Shown piece by piece: positions 39,394-48,542 of a DNA stretch of 64,000 nucleotides (position 1 is its first letter; every line of letters starts with the position of its first letter). Origin of the DNA: Halorarius litoreus (GTDB lineage: Archaea; Halobacteriota; Halobacteria; Halobacteriales; Haloarculaceae); assembly GCF_024362405.1 (NCBI RefSeq), contig NZ_CP101454.1, positions 1,178,001 to 1,242,000 of the forward strand. Reading direction: 5' to 3'. The notes beneath the pieces were generated by a model. It made no database searches and was not told the DNA's origin. It was given only the letters and a program-made list of their open reading frames with translations. The translations under genes were made by a program, and so were the position numbers.

Positions 39394-39611
39394 GGGACCG
39401 AGGGGTGGAGCGGCCGTAAAGCCGTTACGGGCCGGAGGCCCACGTCGCGGACGAGCGTCCGGGCACGCTCCCCGGAGCGCCACGAGGCGACTGCCCCCTC
39501 GAACCGCCCCCCGGAAGCACCCTGAACGTCATAGTAGACCACTCATAGCCGGTAATAGCCGCAATCCATTTATCTCTGGTACGCAAGTTACAACCAGACG
39601 GATAGCCAGCT

Positions 39612-40991
39612 ATGAGGGGGATTTTACGAGGCGTCATCGCGGTTCTGCTGGCGCTCGCGGTGTGCGGAGCGCTGTCGGGAGCCGTGGCTGGGGTGGCACC
39701 ACACGACACGGTGACGAACACCACCGACGCCACCCCGACGCCGACCCCGTCCGGGTCCTCGACCGACAGTTCGTCGACCGACGGGTCGCTCACCGACACC
39801 ACTGACTCCACCCTGAGTGACGCCGGAGACACCACTGACTCCACCCTGAGTGACGCCGGAGACACCACCGACTCCACCCTGAGTGACGCCGGAGACACCA
39901 CCGACTCCATCCTGAGCGACACGGGCGATTCCACGACCACGACCGACGACGGGACGGTGCTCGCGGCGGTCGGCGAGAACACGACCGACGCCGTCGCGGG
40001 CGCCGGGAGCGCCCTGACCAACTCGACGACGGACGCCGGCGCGACACTGACGAACGGGACGAAGACGGCCGGCAGCGAGCTCACCGACGGGGTCGAGGGG
40101 TCGCTGACCGCGGCGACCACGTCGCTCACCGACGCGGCCCTGCTCGACGACGCGACGCTCGCGGAGGACTCCACGTTCAGCGTCTCGGACCCGTCGGCTT
40201 CGGGAACCGACGACTCGGTGCAGTTCGAGCCGTACGAGACGCCAGCCGGTGACGAGTCGCTCGACGCTGCAGCGGCCCCCGAGGTTGCGGCGGCGAGCAC
40301 CTCGGCGGGCAGTCGACAGCTCCCCACCGGTCCCGGCCCGATGGCGGCGGGAGCGACGGCCGTCGCGGGGCTCGGTGCACTCGCCGCCGGGACGATGCTC
40401 GGGAGCGGCACGGGGATCGAGCGAACGGTCACGAGCCGGGTCGCCGGGGCACTCGACCGGCTCGTCCGCATGGTCGCGCCGTTCCGCTACTCACGGTACG
40501 ACGGCTCGGACCCGCTGGAACACGAGGACCGCGCGGCCATCCACGACTACGTGACCGAGAATCCGGGAGCGTACATGTCCGCGGTCAGCGAGAACGTCGG
40601 CGTCAATCACTCGACGGCCCGGCACCACGTCAAGGTGCTCGAACGCGAGGGAGTCATCGAGAACGCGAAGGTTCGGGGGCGGCGGCGGCTGTTCCCGGCG
40701 CACGCCCAGCAGCAGGAGCTCGCGGCGGCGATGGCCGACGAGGCGACCGCCGACGTGCTCGAGGCCATCGCCCGGCTCGGTCCCTGCTCGGGGTCGGCGC
40801 TCGCCGAGGAAGTCGGCAAGTCCGTCTCCACCGTGAGCCACCACCTCTCCCGGCTCGAAGACGACGACCTCGTCGTCCGCGAGAAGGACGGCCGTGCGAC
40901 GGTCAACCGACTCCCGAGCGAGGTGCAGGAGGCGCTCGCGCCCGACCGCGAGCCGGCCGGAGCCGACAGCGCGGCAGTCAGCGCGGACTGA
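39612..40991 (+). CDS. Membrane-anchored protein with two winged helices and extracytoplasmic repeats
   Basis: A 459-residue protein. A signal peptide or anchor (residues 5-28, GVIAVLLALAVCGALSGAVA) is followed by a Thr/Ser/Asp-rich segment to residue 220. This segment contains four 11-residue units with consensus DTTDSTLSDAG (residues 62-105). A membrane helix (about 239-261, PMAAGATAVAGLGALAAGTM) leads to two winged helices in the cytoplasm (about 300-360, YVTENPGAYMSAVSENVGVN; about 370-430, SALAEEVGKSVSTVSHHLSR). This is a one-component sensor of the kind seen in haloarchaea, with an extracellular mucin-like arm and a DNA-binding inside. The signal and targets are unknown. Confidence 0.82.
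   Translation: MRGILRGVIAVLLALAVCGALSGAVAGVAPHDTVTNTTDATPTPTPSGSSTDSSSTDGSLTDTTDSTLSDAGDTTDSTLSDAGDTTDSTLSDAGDTTDSILSDTGDSTTTTDDGTVLAAVGENTTDAVAGAGSALTNSTTDAGATLTNGTKTAGSELTDGVEGSLTAATTSLTDAALLDDATLAEDSTFSVSDPSASGTDDSVQFEPYETPAGDESLDAAAAPEVAAASTSAGSRQLPTGPGPMAAGATAVAGLGALAAGTMLGSGTGIERTVTSRVAGALDRLVRMVAPFRYSRYDGSDPLEHEDRAAIHDYVTENPGAYMSAVSENVGVNHSTARHHVKVLEREGVIENAKVRGRRRLFPAHAQQQELAAAMADEATADVLEAIARLGPCSGSALAEEVGKSVSTVSHHLSRLEDDDLVVREKDGRATVNRLPSEVQEALAPDREPAGADSAAVSAD
39795..39926. repeat. Four 33-bp tandem units
   Basis: Units start at 39795, 39828, 39861 and 39894. The first two are identical and the third differs at one base; the fourth has several changes. They encode the 11-residue repeat in the extracytoplasmic arm of the membrane regulator. 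Near identity shows recent expansion, so unit number is likely to vary between strains. Confidence 0.88.
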
Positions 40992-41022
40992 GTTTTTATA
41001 CGAGGAGGCGGCCACCGGCCGC

Positions 41023-41574
41023 ATGGCCGACCGGACCCTCGTCGCCTACGAGCGCGAGCACGGCTACGACACGCACTACGCGCACGACGGCGTCGACCCC
41101 GAGCGACTCGGTCCCGAAACGCCCACGGGCGGTGACGCCGACCGCGACCTCACGCGACTTCGCGACCTGCTCGCCGAGCGGGGCATCACCCTCGGGGCGG
41201 ACCGCGGGGGCACCGCCGTCGACCCCGACCCGCTCGCCACGGGACTGTCGTGGCCGGACGTCGTCGCCGGGCTCGACTACCGGGCGTACGACCGGTGTCT
41301 CCGGGTCAGCCACGATTGGGACGCGAGCGCGTTTCTCGTCTGCTGGTTCGGCTTCGAGGCGCGCGGTGGCGACCCCTGCGACCCCGTCGGCGACGGCGCG
41401 TTGCTCGCCGTCGCCGAGCGCGACGAACCGTTCGCCCGTGGCTGGTTCGAGGGCGTGAAGAGCACGGTGGCCGACGGCCTCCGCTGTGGTCTCTACGGCG
41501 AGGACGCCGCCCGCGGGTATCTCGGGGGCAGAGTGCGAGCGTTCGCGGCCGAGCGCGAGGTGTTCGTCGCGTAG
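41023..41574 (+). CDS. Conserved haloarchaeal protein (DUF6735-like)
   Basis: A 183-residue acidic protein. The start ATG 41023 is preferred because TTTTTATA (40993-41000) lies about 25 bases upstream, giving a leaderless transcript. The pattern ADRTLVAYEREHGYDTHYAH, and in the middle VVAGLDYRAYDRCLRVSHDWDASAF, resembles a family limited to Halobacteria that is called DUF6735. No catalytic motif is recognised. It precedes nucS by 45 bases on the same strand, so the two may be cotranscribed. Confidence 0.78.
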   Translation: MADRTLVAYEREHGYDTHYAHDGVDPERLGPETPTGGDADRDLTRLRDLLAERGITLGADRGGTAVDPDPLATGLSWPDVVAGLDYRAYDRCLRVSHDWDASAFLVCWFGFEARGGDPCDPVGDGALLAVAERDEPFARGWFEGVKSTVADGLRCGLYGEDAARGYLGGRVRAFAAEREVFVA

Positions 41575-41619
41575 CCGGCAGACGGCACGGTTTTCCGGGG
41601 GCGTGACGAACCCCGACCG

Positions 41620-42354
41620 ATGAGTGGGTCGCACGTACTCGACGCGCCGGACGCCGAGACGGCGTGTGCAGCGGTCACCGAGGCCATCGAGGAGGCGGAG
41701 CTGGTGAGCGTGTTCGGCCGGTGTGCCGTCGACTACGACGGCCGCGCGAGTTCGACGCTCGGGCCGGGGGACCGTCTCCTCCTCCTCAAACCGGACGGGA
41801 CGGCGCTCGTCCACACCGACGAGGGGCACCAGCCGGTGAACTGGCAGCCGCCGGGCTGTGCCCACGAGGCGTTCGTCGAGGACGGCACGCTCGTGGTCCA
41901 CAGCACCCGGACCACGCCGGCCGAGGAGCTGTTCGTTCGGTTCGACCAAGTCGAGCAGGTAGCCCGGTACGTCGTCGCCGACGACTCGGAGCTGTCGCTC
42001 TCGGGCACCGAGGAGGACCTCCGCCAGCGCATCCTCGACGACCCTGAACTCGTGGAACGAGGGTTCGAACCCCGCGCGACCGAACGGGAGACGCCCGCCG
42101 GGGCAGTCGACATCTACGGCGTCGACGAGGACGGCAACACCGTCGTCATCGAGCTGAAGCGCCGCCGAGTCGGCCCCGACGCCGTCGGGCAGTTGCGTCG
42201 CTACGTCGACGCCCTGCGTCGCGAGCTACATGAGGACGCCACGGTGCGGGGAATCCTGGTCGCTCCCTCGGTGACGGAGCGGGCGCGACGACTCTTAGCC
42301 GAGCAAGGGCTGGAGTTCGTCGCGCTCGAACCGACCGAACATGCGAGCGACTGA
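41620..42354 (+). CDS. nucS: Endonuclease NucS/EndoMS
   Basis: A 244-residue mismatch-specific nuclease. The N-terminal beta-barrel domain (SVFGRCAVDYDGRASSTLGP) is followed by the nuclease core GAVDIYGVDEDGNTVVIELK, which holds the catalytic Asp, Glu and Lys, and GPDAVGQLRRYVDALRREL. EndoMS cuts both strands around mismatches in archaea and actinobacteria and usually binds PCNA by a C-terminal PIP motif; the tail here (EPTEHASD) has no clear PIP box. The gene lies 1.5 kb from mutS. Confidence 0.92.
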   Translation: MSGSHVLDAPDAETACAAVTEAIEEAELVSVFGRCAVDYDGRASSTLGPGDRLLLLKPDGTALVHTDEGHQPVNWQPPGCAHEAFVEDGTLVVHSTRTTPAEELFVRFDQVEQVARYVVADDSELSLSGTEEDLRQRILDDPELVERGFEPRATERETPAGAVDIYGVDEDGNTVVIELKRRRVGPDAVGQLRRYVDALRRELHEDATVRGILVAPSVTERARRLLAEQGLEFVALEPTEHASD

Positions 42355-42451
42355 CGGGTACGCGGGTCGCTGGGCGAGCATACCACGCTGACGCGCGAGC
42401 AACGTGTGACAACGTATAACGTGCTGTTCGGCGTATCTTCACTGATTCACC

Positions 42452-43846
42452 ATGGCCATCAGCACGACGCCCATCGACGAGGGGGCGATTCGCGACCTCC
42501 GGCGAGAGGTTCGTGGACCGGTCCTCCGCCCGGGTGACGCAGGCTACGAGGAGTCCAGGACCGTCTACAACGCGATGATCGACCGCCGGCCCGCCGTCGT
42601 GGTGCGCCCGACGGGCGCGGCGGACGTGATGCGGGCTGTCGCGTTCGCCCGTGACCACGACCTCCTGCTCGCCATCAAGGGCGCGGGGCACAACGTCGCC
42701 GGCAACGCCGTCTGTGACGACGGGCTCGTGATAGACCTCGCGCTCCTGAACGGCGTTCGGGTCGACCCCGAGGCGCGGACGGTCCGTGTGGGTGCAGGCG
42801 CACGCCTCGGCGACGTGGACCACGAGACAGCCCCGTTCGGCCTCGTCGCACCCGCCGGTGTGGTCTCCGATACGGGCGTCGCCGGCCTGACGCTCGGCGG
42901 GGGCTTCGGCTACCTCTGTCGGAAATACGGGCTGACCATCGACAACCTCCGGTCGGTCGACGTCGTCACCGCCGACGCCGAGCTCGTCCACGCCAGCGAG
43001 TCGGAGAACCCCGACCTCTTCTGGGGGGTTCGTGGCGGCGGTGGCAACTTCGGCGTCGTCACGAGCTTCGAGTTCGAGCTCCACGAGCTGTCGACGGTGC
43101 TGGCCGGGCTCATCGTCTACCACGCCGACGACGCCCCCGAGGTCGTCCGCAACTGGTGGCGGATCGCCGAACAGGCACCGGACGAGCTGTCGATTTGGCT
43201 CAACTTCTCGACCGCGCCGCCGGAGCCGTTCATTCCGGCGGCGTACCACGGCGAGCGCATCGTCTCGGTCATCCCGGTGTACGCCGGCGATCTCGAAACC
43301 GGGCGTGAGCTGCTCGCACCCCTCCGCGAGTTCGGCGAACCCATCGCCGACACGGTCAAGGAGTGGCGGTTCGTGGAGTGGCAGCAGGCGTTCGACGAAT
43401 CGTACCCGTCTGGCGAGCGGTACTACTGGAAGTCGCACAACTTCCGGGCACCCTCCGACGAGGCGCTCGACCGCATTGTTGAGTACGCCGTCTCGCCGCC
43501 GACGCCGGAGACCCGGGTCTCGGTGACACATCTGGGTGGAGCCGTGAACCGGGTCGACCCCACCGCGACCGCGTACCCCCACCGGGACGCCGACTTCCTC
43601 GTGAACATCACGACCCGGTGGAGCGATCTCGCACTGGACGAGGCGTGTATCGGGTGGACTCGCGACTACTTCGACGCACTGGCACCGTTCGCGACCGGCG
43701 GGTCGTACGTGAACCTCATCAGCGAGCGCGAGGGCGAGGAGTCGATGGCCTACGGCCCGAACTACGACCGGCTGGTCGAGCTGAAGAACACCTGGGACCC
43801 GGAGAACCGCTTCCGGATGAACCAGAACGTCGCACCGACCGGCTGA
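42452..43846 (+). CDS. FAD-linked oxidoreductase of the berberine-bridge type
   Basis: A 464-residue flavoprotein. The PCMH FAD-binding domain shows AVAFARDHDLLLAIKGAGHN with the His that may bind FAD covalently, and VSDTGVAGLTLGGGFGYLCR. The BBE C-terminal domain ends with MAYGPNYDRLVELKNTWDPE and the expected NRF motif. The family oxidises sugars, alcohols or alkaloid-like compounds with oxygen. The second flavin-linking Cys seems to be replaced. Substrate unknown. Standalone, convergent with mutS. Confidence 0.9.
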   Translation: MAISTTPIDEGAIRDLRREVRGPVLRPGDAGYEESRTVYNAMIDRRPAVVVRPTGAADVMRAVAFARDHDLLLAIKGAGHNVAGNAVCDDGLVIDLALLNGVRVDPEARTVRVGAGARLGDVDHETAPFGLVAPAGVVSDTGVAGLTLGGGFGYLCRKYGLTIDNLRSVDVVTADAELVHASESENPDLFWGVRGGGGNFGVVTSFEFELHELSTVLAGLIVYHADDAPEVVRNWWRIAEQAPDELSIWLNFSTAPPEPFIPAAYHGERIVSVIPVYAGDLETGRELLAPLREFGEPIADTVKEWRFVEWQQAFDESYPSGERYYWKSHNFRAPSDEALDRIVEYAVSPPTPETRVSVTHLGGAVNRVDPTATAYPHRDADFLVNITTRWSDLALDEACIGWTRDYFDALAPFATGGSYVNLISEREGEESMAYGPNYDRLVELKNTWDPENRFRMNQNVAPTG

Positions 43847-43858
43847 CCCGCCCGTCGC

Positions 43859-46426
43859 CTACTCCTGCACGTCGCGTTTCAACTCGGCCAGCAGCTCCAG
43901 CGCCTCCATCGGCGTCGTGGTGGCGACGTCGACCTCGGCCAGTCGGTCGCGGACGCTGGACGGAAGCGAATCGGTCACTCCCGCCTCCGAGTGGCCGTTC
44001 GAGGCGAACCGGTCCCCCCTCGCCTCCACGTCGAGCAGTTCGTGCGCCCGAGACACCACCGGATTCGGGACGCCCGCGCTCCGGGCGACTTCGACGCCGT
44101 AGGAGGCGCCGGCCGCGCCCTCGCGCAGTTCGTGCGAGAACGTCACCTCGCCGCCCGAACCGTCCGCGGCGAAGTGGAGGTTGCAAGCACGTTCGAGGGC
44201 CTCGGCCGTCGCCGTCAGTTCGTGGTGGTGCGTCGCGAACAGCGTGGTCGCGCCGACGGCGTCGTGGAGGTGTTCGGTGACCGCGCGGGCGATAGCCAGT
44301 CCGTCGGTGGTCGAGGTCCCCCGCCCGACCTCGTCGAGGAGGACGAGCGACTCGTCGGTGGCGCTCCGAAGGATGCTGGAGAGTTCGGTCATCTCGACCA
44401 TGAACGTCGACTTGCCGCCGGCGATGTCGTCGCTCGCGCCGACGCGGGTGAACACGCGGTCGACGATGGGGAGCGACACGTCGGCGGCGGGGACGAACGA
44501 GCCGGCCTGCGCCAGAAGTTGAATGAGTGCGACCTGCCGCATGTACGTCGACTTCCCGGCCATGTTCGGCCCGGTGATGATCGCGATGGTGCCCGGGTCG
44601 AGGTCGGTGGGGTTCGGGGTGAAGGAGGGCTGGGTCCGTTCGACCACGGGATGGCGACCGCCCTCGATAGCGAAGCGGTCGCCGCCGATGCCGGGTCGAA
44701 CGTAATCGCGTTCGGCGGCGACGGTGGCGAGCGACTGGAGCGCGTCGAGGCTGGCGATGGCGTCGGCCACGGTCTGCACGCGCTCGGTCTCCTCGGCGAC
44801 CCGGGAGCGGAGGTCCACGAACAGCTGGTACTCGAGGTCGTCCGCGCGGTCCTCGGCGGTGACGATGGTCTCCTCGCGCTCTTTCAGTTCGGGGGTGACG
44901 AACCGCTCGCTGTTCTTCAGCGTCTGGCGACGCTGGTAGTCGTCGGGCACCGAATCGAGGTTCGGGTTCGTCACCTCGATGTAGTAGCCGTGGACCTGGT
45001 TGAACCCGACCTTGAGCGAGTCGATGCCCGTCCGTTCGCGTTCGCTCTGTTCCAGGGAGTCGATCCACGCTTTTCCCTCGCGCTCGGTCGCGCGCAACGA
45101 ATCGAGGTCGTCGTCGTATCCCTCGCGGATGAGCCCGCCCTCGGTGAGTTCGATGGGGGGTTCGTCCTGCAGCGCGCGCCCGACGTGCTCGCGCAGGTCG
45201 TCCATCGTGTCGAGCCGGTCGCGGAGGTCACAGAGGAGCGTGGCCTCGGTCCCATCGAGCGCCTCGCGCAGGCCAGGCACCACGTCGAGGGTATCCTTCA
45301 GCGAGCGGAGGTCGCGCGCGTTCGCGCGACCCCGGGAGACCCGGGAGATGAGCCGCTCGATGTCGTAGACTGCGCGGAGGTCGTCGTGGAGTCGCTCTCT
45401 CGTCGAGACGTCGCCGACGAGTTCCTCGACGGCGTCGTGCCGGGCGACGATCTTGCTCTCGTCGAGCAGTGGCCGGCGAAGCCAGTCCTTGAGGCGGCGG
45501 GCGCCGAGCGCACACGCCGTCTCGTCTATCGTATCGAACAGCGTCGCACCGTCCTCGCCGTGAACCGCGCGGCGCTCGAACAGCTCCAGCGAGCGGAGCG
45601 CCACCGCGTCGAGCAGCAGGTACTCGCGGGGGTCGTAGCGCGTCAGGTGGTTGAGGTAGTCGAGCCGCTCGGCCTCGCCGGCGCGGGTGTACTCGGCGTA
45701 CGCGAGCAGCGCCCCACACGCACGGATCTCGGGGTCGCTGGCGAGCAGGCCGTCGGGCGAGCCGAAGTACCGCGACACCTGCTCGCGGGCGGCGTCGAGG
45801 GCGAAGGCGTCCGGGCGGAACGGTGTCACCATCGTGTCGGCGTCGAAGATGTCCGTCGAGACGCCCGGCGCGACGACGGCCTCGGCCGGCGCGAAGCGGT
45901 CGAGTTCGTCTTCGACCGCCTCGCGGGCGCCACCCGTGGCGTAGAAGTCACCGGTCGACACGTCGAGGACGGCGAGTCCCAGTTCTCCATCCCCCTCGGC
46001 GACGCTCGCGACGAAGTTGTTGTCCTCGTCGAGGAACGCGTCCTCGGTGAGCGTCCCCGGCGTGACGATGCGGGTGACCGCACGGTCGACGACGCCCGTC
46101 GCCTCCGACGGGTCCTGCACCTGGTCGGCGATGGCGACCCGGTAGCCCGCGTCGAGCAGCGTCTCGATGTAGCTCTCGGCGTTGTCGATGGGGATACCCG
46201 ACATCGGATACCGGCCCGTCGAGTCCTCACGTTTCGTGAGCGTGATTTCGAGCAGGCGGGCGGTGCGCTCCGCCGCGTCACAGAACGTCTCGTAGAAGTC
46301 CCCGACCTGAAAGAGCACGAGCGAGTCGGGATACTGCTCGCAGAGTTCGAGATACTGGGACATCATCGGCGTCAGCTCCTCGCGCTTCTCGGCCATCGCC
46401 TCCGGTGCGCCCAGCGCCGCGTCCAT
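43859..46426 (-). CDS. mutS: DNA mismatch repair protein MutS
   Basis: An 855-residue protein from ATG 46426; ATG 46396 (MAEKREEL) is an alternative. Domain I has the mismatch-reading Phe-x-Glu in QVGDFYETF (44-46). The connector and lever (residues 260-560) follow, and the ATPase has the Walker [10 protein letters not shown] (about 617-625), Walker [17 protein letters not shown] and the ATHHHELT switch. It binds mismatches as a dimer and recruits MutL. No mutL lies in the window. A canonical MutS beside NucS is noteworthy. Confidence 0.95.
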   Translation of the reverse strand: MDAALGAPEAMAEKREELTPMMSQYLELCEQYPDSLVLFQVGDFYETFCDAAERTARLLEITLTKREDSTGRYPMSGIPIDNAESYIETLLDAGYRVAIADQVQDPSEATGVVDRAVTRIVTPGTLTEDAFLDEDNNFVASVAEGDGELGLAVLDVSTGDFYATGGAREAVEDELDRFAPAEAVVAPGVSTDIFDADTMVTPFRPDAFALDAAREQVSRYFGSPDGLLASDPEIRACGALLAYAEYTRAGEAERLDYLNHLTRYDPREYLLLDAVALRSLELFERRAVHGEDGATLFDTIDETACALGARRLKDWLRRPLLDESKIVARHDAVEELVGDVSTRERLHDDLRAVYDIERLISRVSRGRANARDLRSLKDTLDVVPGLREALDGTEATLLCDLRDRLDTMDDLREHVGRALQDEPPIELTEGGLIREGYDDDLDSLRATEREGKAWIDSLEQSERERTGIDSLKVGFNQVHGYYIEVTNPNLDSVPDDYQRRQTLKNSERFVTPELKEREETIVTAEDRADDLEYQLFVDLRSRVAEETERVQTVADAIASLDALQSLATVAAERDYVRPGIGGDRFAIEGGRHPVVERTQPSFTPNPTDLDPGTIAIITGPNMAGKSTYMRQVALIQLLAQAGSFVPAADVSLPIVDRVFTRVGASDDIAGGKSTFMVEMTELSSILRSATDESLVLLDEVGRGTSTTDGLAIARAVTEHLHDAVGATTLFATHHHELTATAEALERACNLHFAADGSGGEVTFSHELREGAAGASYGVEVARSAGVPNPVVSRAHELLDVEARGDRFASNGHSEAGVTDSLPSSVRDRLAEVDVATTTPMEALELLAELKRDVQE

Positions 46427-46546
46427 ACCTCGCGGGAGCGTCTCGTGGGGGAAATAGTACACGGAACGTTCGACCCGCATAGCACGATTGCACTGTGTTC
46501 GCACAACTGCCGCAACGGTTTTTCGTCGCTGTCCCGTAGCTGGGGT

Positions 46547-46888
46547 GTGAACACCGCCAAACCCACTCGGCTGGCCGACGCCGCCGACCTGGACGCGTTC
46601 GTCGCCGACCACGACATCGCTCTCGTCGAGTTCTACACCGAGGGCTGTGCGATGTGTGCGGCGATGGAGCCGGTGCTGGGGACGGTCGCGAAAGCGACGG
46701 ACGTGGCGGTCGGGATGGCGAACCCGCGCGACGACCCGCCGCTCGTCGAGCGGTTCGACGTGCGCTCGGTGCCCCTGCTGTTGCTGTTCCGCGATGGGGA
46801 GCTCGTCGCCCGCAAAGCCGAGGGGTTCCAGGGCGCGAGCGACGTGGTCGCGTTCCTCGAAGCGAACGCCCCGGTAACGGTCTCGTAA
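46547..46888 (+). CDS. Thioredoxin-family protein
   Basis: A 113-residue thioredoxin fold starting at GTG 46547: [20 protein letters not shown], with a CxxC active site (CAMC rather than CGPC), the cis-Pro in [16 protein letters not shown], and a C-terminal helix [14 protein letters not shown]. It should exchange disulfides in the cytosol. It is divergent from mutS with about 120 bases between the starts. The frame continues upstream without coding features. Confidence 0.9.
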   Translation: MNTAKPTRLADAADLDAFVADHDIALVEFYTEGCAMCAAMEPVLGTVAKATDVAVGMANPRDDPPLVERFDVRSVPLLLLFRDGELVARKAEGFQGASDVVAFLEANAPVTVS

Positions 46889-47070
46889 CTCCCTTACCCC
46901 GGCGTTCGCGTGGAGTTATACACGTCACCCCCTGAGTCCCACCTGCTGGTCGCCACGGTGTCCCCCTGTCACCGTGGGCCCCGGGCATTTCCTCCTGCTG
47001 CTCCCGTCGTGCACGACACGCTCACGACGAGCGGTGACTTATCAGGCCGCCACCCGTACCGCGAGCAGAG

Positions 47071-47694
47071 ATGAGCGAGCGCATCACGATCTACTCCGAC
47101 TACGTCTGTCCGTTCTGTTACCTCGGCCGTGCGTCGCTGGAGCAGTATCAAGAGACACGCGACGACGAACTCGAAATCGACTGGCAGCCGTTCGATCTGC
47201 GGGCGCAGAAGCGCCGGCCCGACGGCAGCATCGACCACTCCGTCGACGATGGAAAGGACGACGACTACTTCGAGCAGGCGAAACAGAACGTCCAGCGACT
47301 CGCCGACGAGTACGACGTGGAGATGGCGCTCGACCTCTCCCGCGAAATCGACTCGTTCGACGCGCAGGTCGCCTCGTGGTACGTCAAAGGGCACTACCCG
47401 TACGAGACGTGGCTCGCCTTCGACGAGGCGATTCTGGCGGCGCTGTGGGAGGACGGTCGCGACATCGGCGACGTGGACGTGCTGGTGGACCTCGCCTCGA
47501 AGGTGGACATCGACGGCGACGAGGTTCGCTCCGCACTCGACGACGAGACGCTTCGCGAGGAACTGGAGGAGCAGTTCCGTGAGGCCCAGCAGTTCGGCAT
47601 CACCGGCGTGCCGACGTTCGTCTACGACGAGTACGGGGCGCGGGGGGCGGTCCCGCCGGAACACCTCGAACGGCTGGTCGAGGGCACTGCCTGA
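47071..47694 (+). CDS. DsbA/FrnE-family dithiol oxidoreductase
   Basis: A 207-residue protein with ITIYSDYVCPFCYLGRASLEQY (CPFC active site), a helical insertion (residues 65-125), and the cis-Pro in FGITGVPTFVYDEYGARGAV. No signal peptide is present, so it acts in the cytosol. FrnE-type members are linked to oxidative and metal stress or polyketide steps. Standalone, followed after 56 bases by an ABC transporter. Confidence 0.92.
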   Translation: MSERITIYSDYVCPFCYLGRASLEQYQETRDDELEIDWQPFDLRAQKRRPDGSIDHSVDDGKDDDYFEQAKQNVQRLADEYDVEMALDLSREIDSFDAQVASWYVKGHYPYETWLAFDEAILAALWEDGRDIGDVDVLVDLASKVDIDGDEVRSALDDETLREELEEQFREAQQFGITGVPTFVYDEYGARGAVPPEHLERLVEGTA

Positions 47695-47750
47695 ACGCAC
47701 GGTCCGAAACAGGGGGAGGTATTACGCCGGGGGCGTTCGAAGCCCCGGCA

Positions 47751-48542
47751 ATGACCGAGCCCGCCATCGAGGCCGACGGCCTCGCCAAGCGCTACGGCGA
47801 GGTGACGGCGCTCGACGACCTGACGCTCGACGTGCCACGGGGGGAGCTGTTCGGCTTTCTGGGCCCCAACGGCGCGGGGAAGTCGACGACCATCAACATT
47901 CTGACGGGGCAGCTCGTCCCCGACGCCGGCACCGCGCGGGTGGCGGGCGTCGACCCCGTCGAGCACCCCGTGAAGGCGCGAGAGAAGGTCGGCATCCTCC
48001 CCGAGAGCGGTCGCCCGCCGTCGTTTCTCACGGTGCGCGAGTACTTCGACTTCGTCGCCGCCGCCAGGGGACTCACCGACATCGAGGGTCGCGTCGCGCG
48101 GTGGGCCGACCGCCTCGCCTTCGAGTCCAAGCTCGACACGCTCTGTACGGACCTCTCACAGGGAGAACGGCAGAAGGTGCTCATCACGCAGGCGTTCCTC
48201 CACGAGCCCGAAGTCGTGTTCATCGACGAGCCACTGACGAACCTCGACCCCATCATCCAGGAGCGCGCGAAGCGGTTCTTCCGGGCGTACGCCGACGACG
48301 GCAACACCGTCTTCCTGTCGACGCACTTCATCCCCGTCGCCCAGGAGATGTGCACGCGAGTGGCCATCATCAACCGGGGGCGCCTGCTGACGGAACTCGA
48401 CCCCCGAGACATCGAGGAGGGGACGCTGCTCGACCGGTTCTTCGAGACGGTCGATAGCGACACCGCGAGCGAGGTGGCCGCGGACCCGTCGATGCCGGGG
48501 ATGGCGGCCGAAGCTGACGGGGGCGTGCAGCGGGACGAATGA
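47751..48542 (+). CDS. ABC transporter ATP-binding protein
   Basis: A 263-residue ATPase with Walker A GPNGAGKST, the signature DLSQGERQKVL, Walker B EVVFIDEPLTNLDP, and the H-loop STHFIPVAQ. The sequence suits an exporter of the CcmA/ABC-2 type. It overlaps the membrane subunit by ATGA. What is exported is not evident. Confidence 0.95.
   Translation: MTEPAIEADGLAKRYGEVTALDDLTLDVPRGELFGFLGPNGAGKSTTINILTGQLVPDAGTARVAGVDPVEHPVKAREKVGILPESGRPPSFLTVREYFDFVAAARGLTDIEGRVARWADRLAFESKLDTLCTDLSQGERQKVLITQAFLHEPEVVFIDEPLTNLDPIIQERAKRFFRAYADDGNTVFLSTHFIPVAQEMCTRVAIINRGRLLTELDPRDIEEGTLLDRFFETVDSDTASEVAADPSMPGMAAEADGGVQRDE

Noticed and set aside
43991..46888. A 965-codon open frame on the plus strand opposite mutS
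   Set aside because: It is the mirror of mutS in GC-rich DNA. Its residues are Val/Arg/Gly-rich without domains, and only the last 113 codons (the thioredoxin gene) are real.
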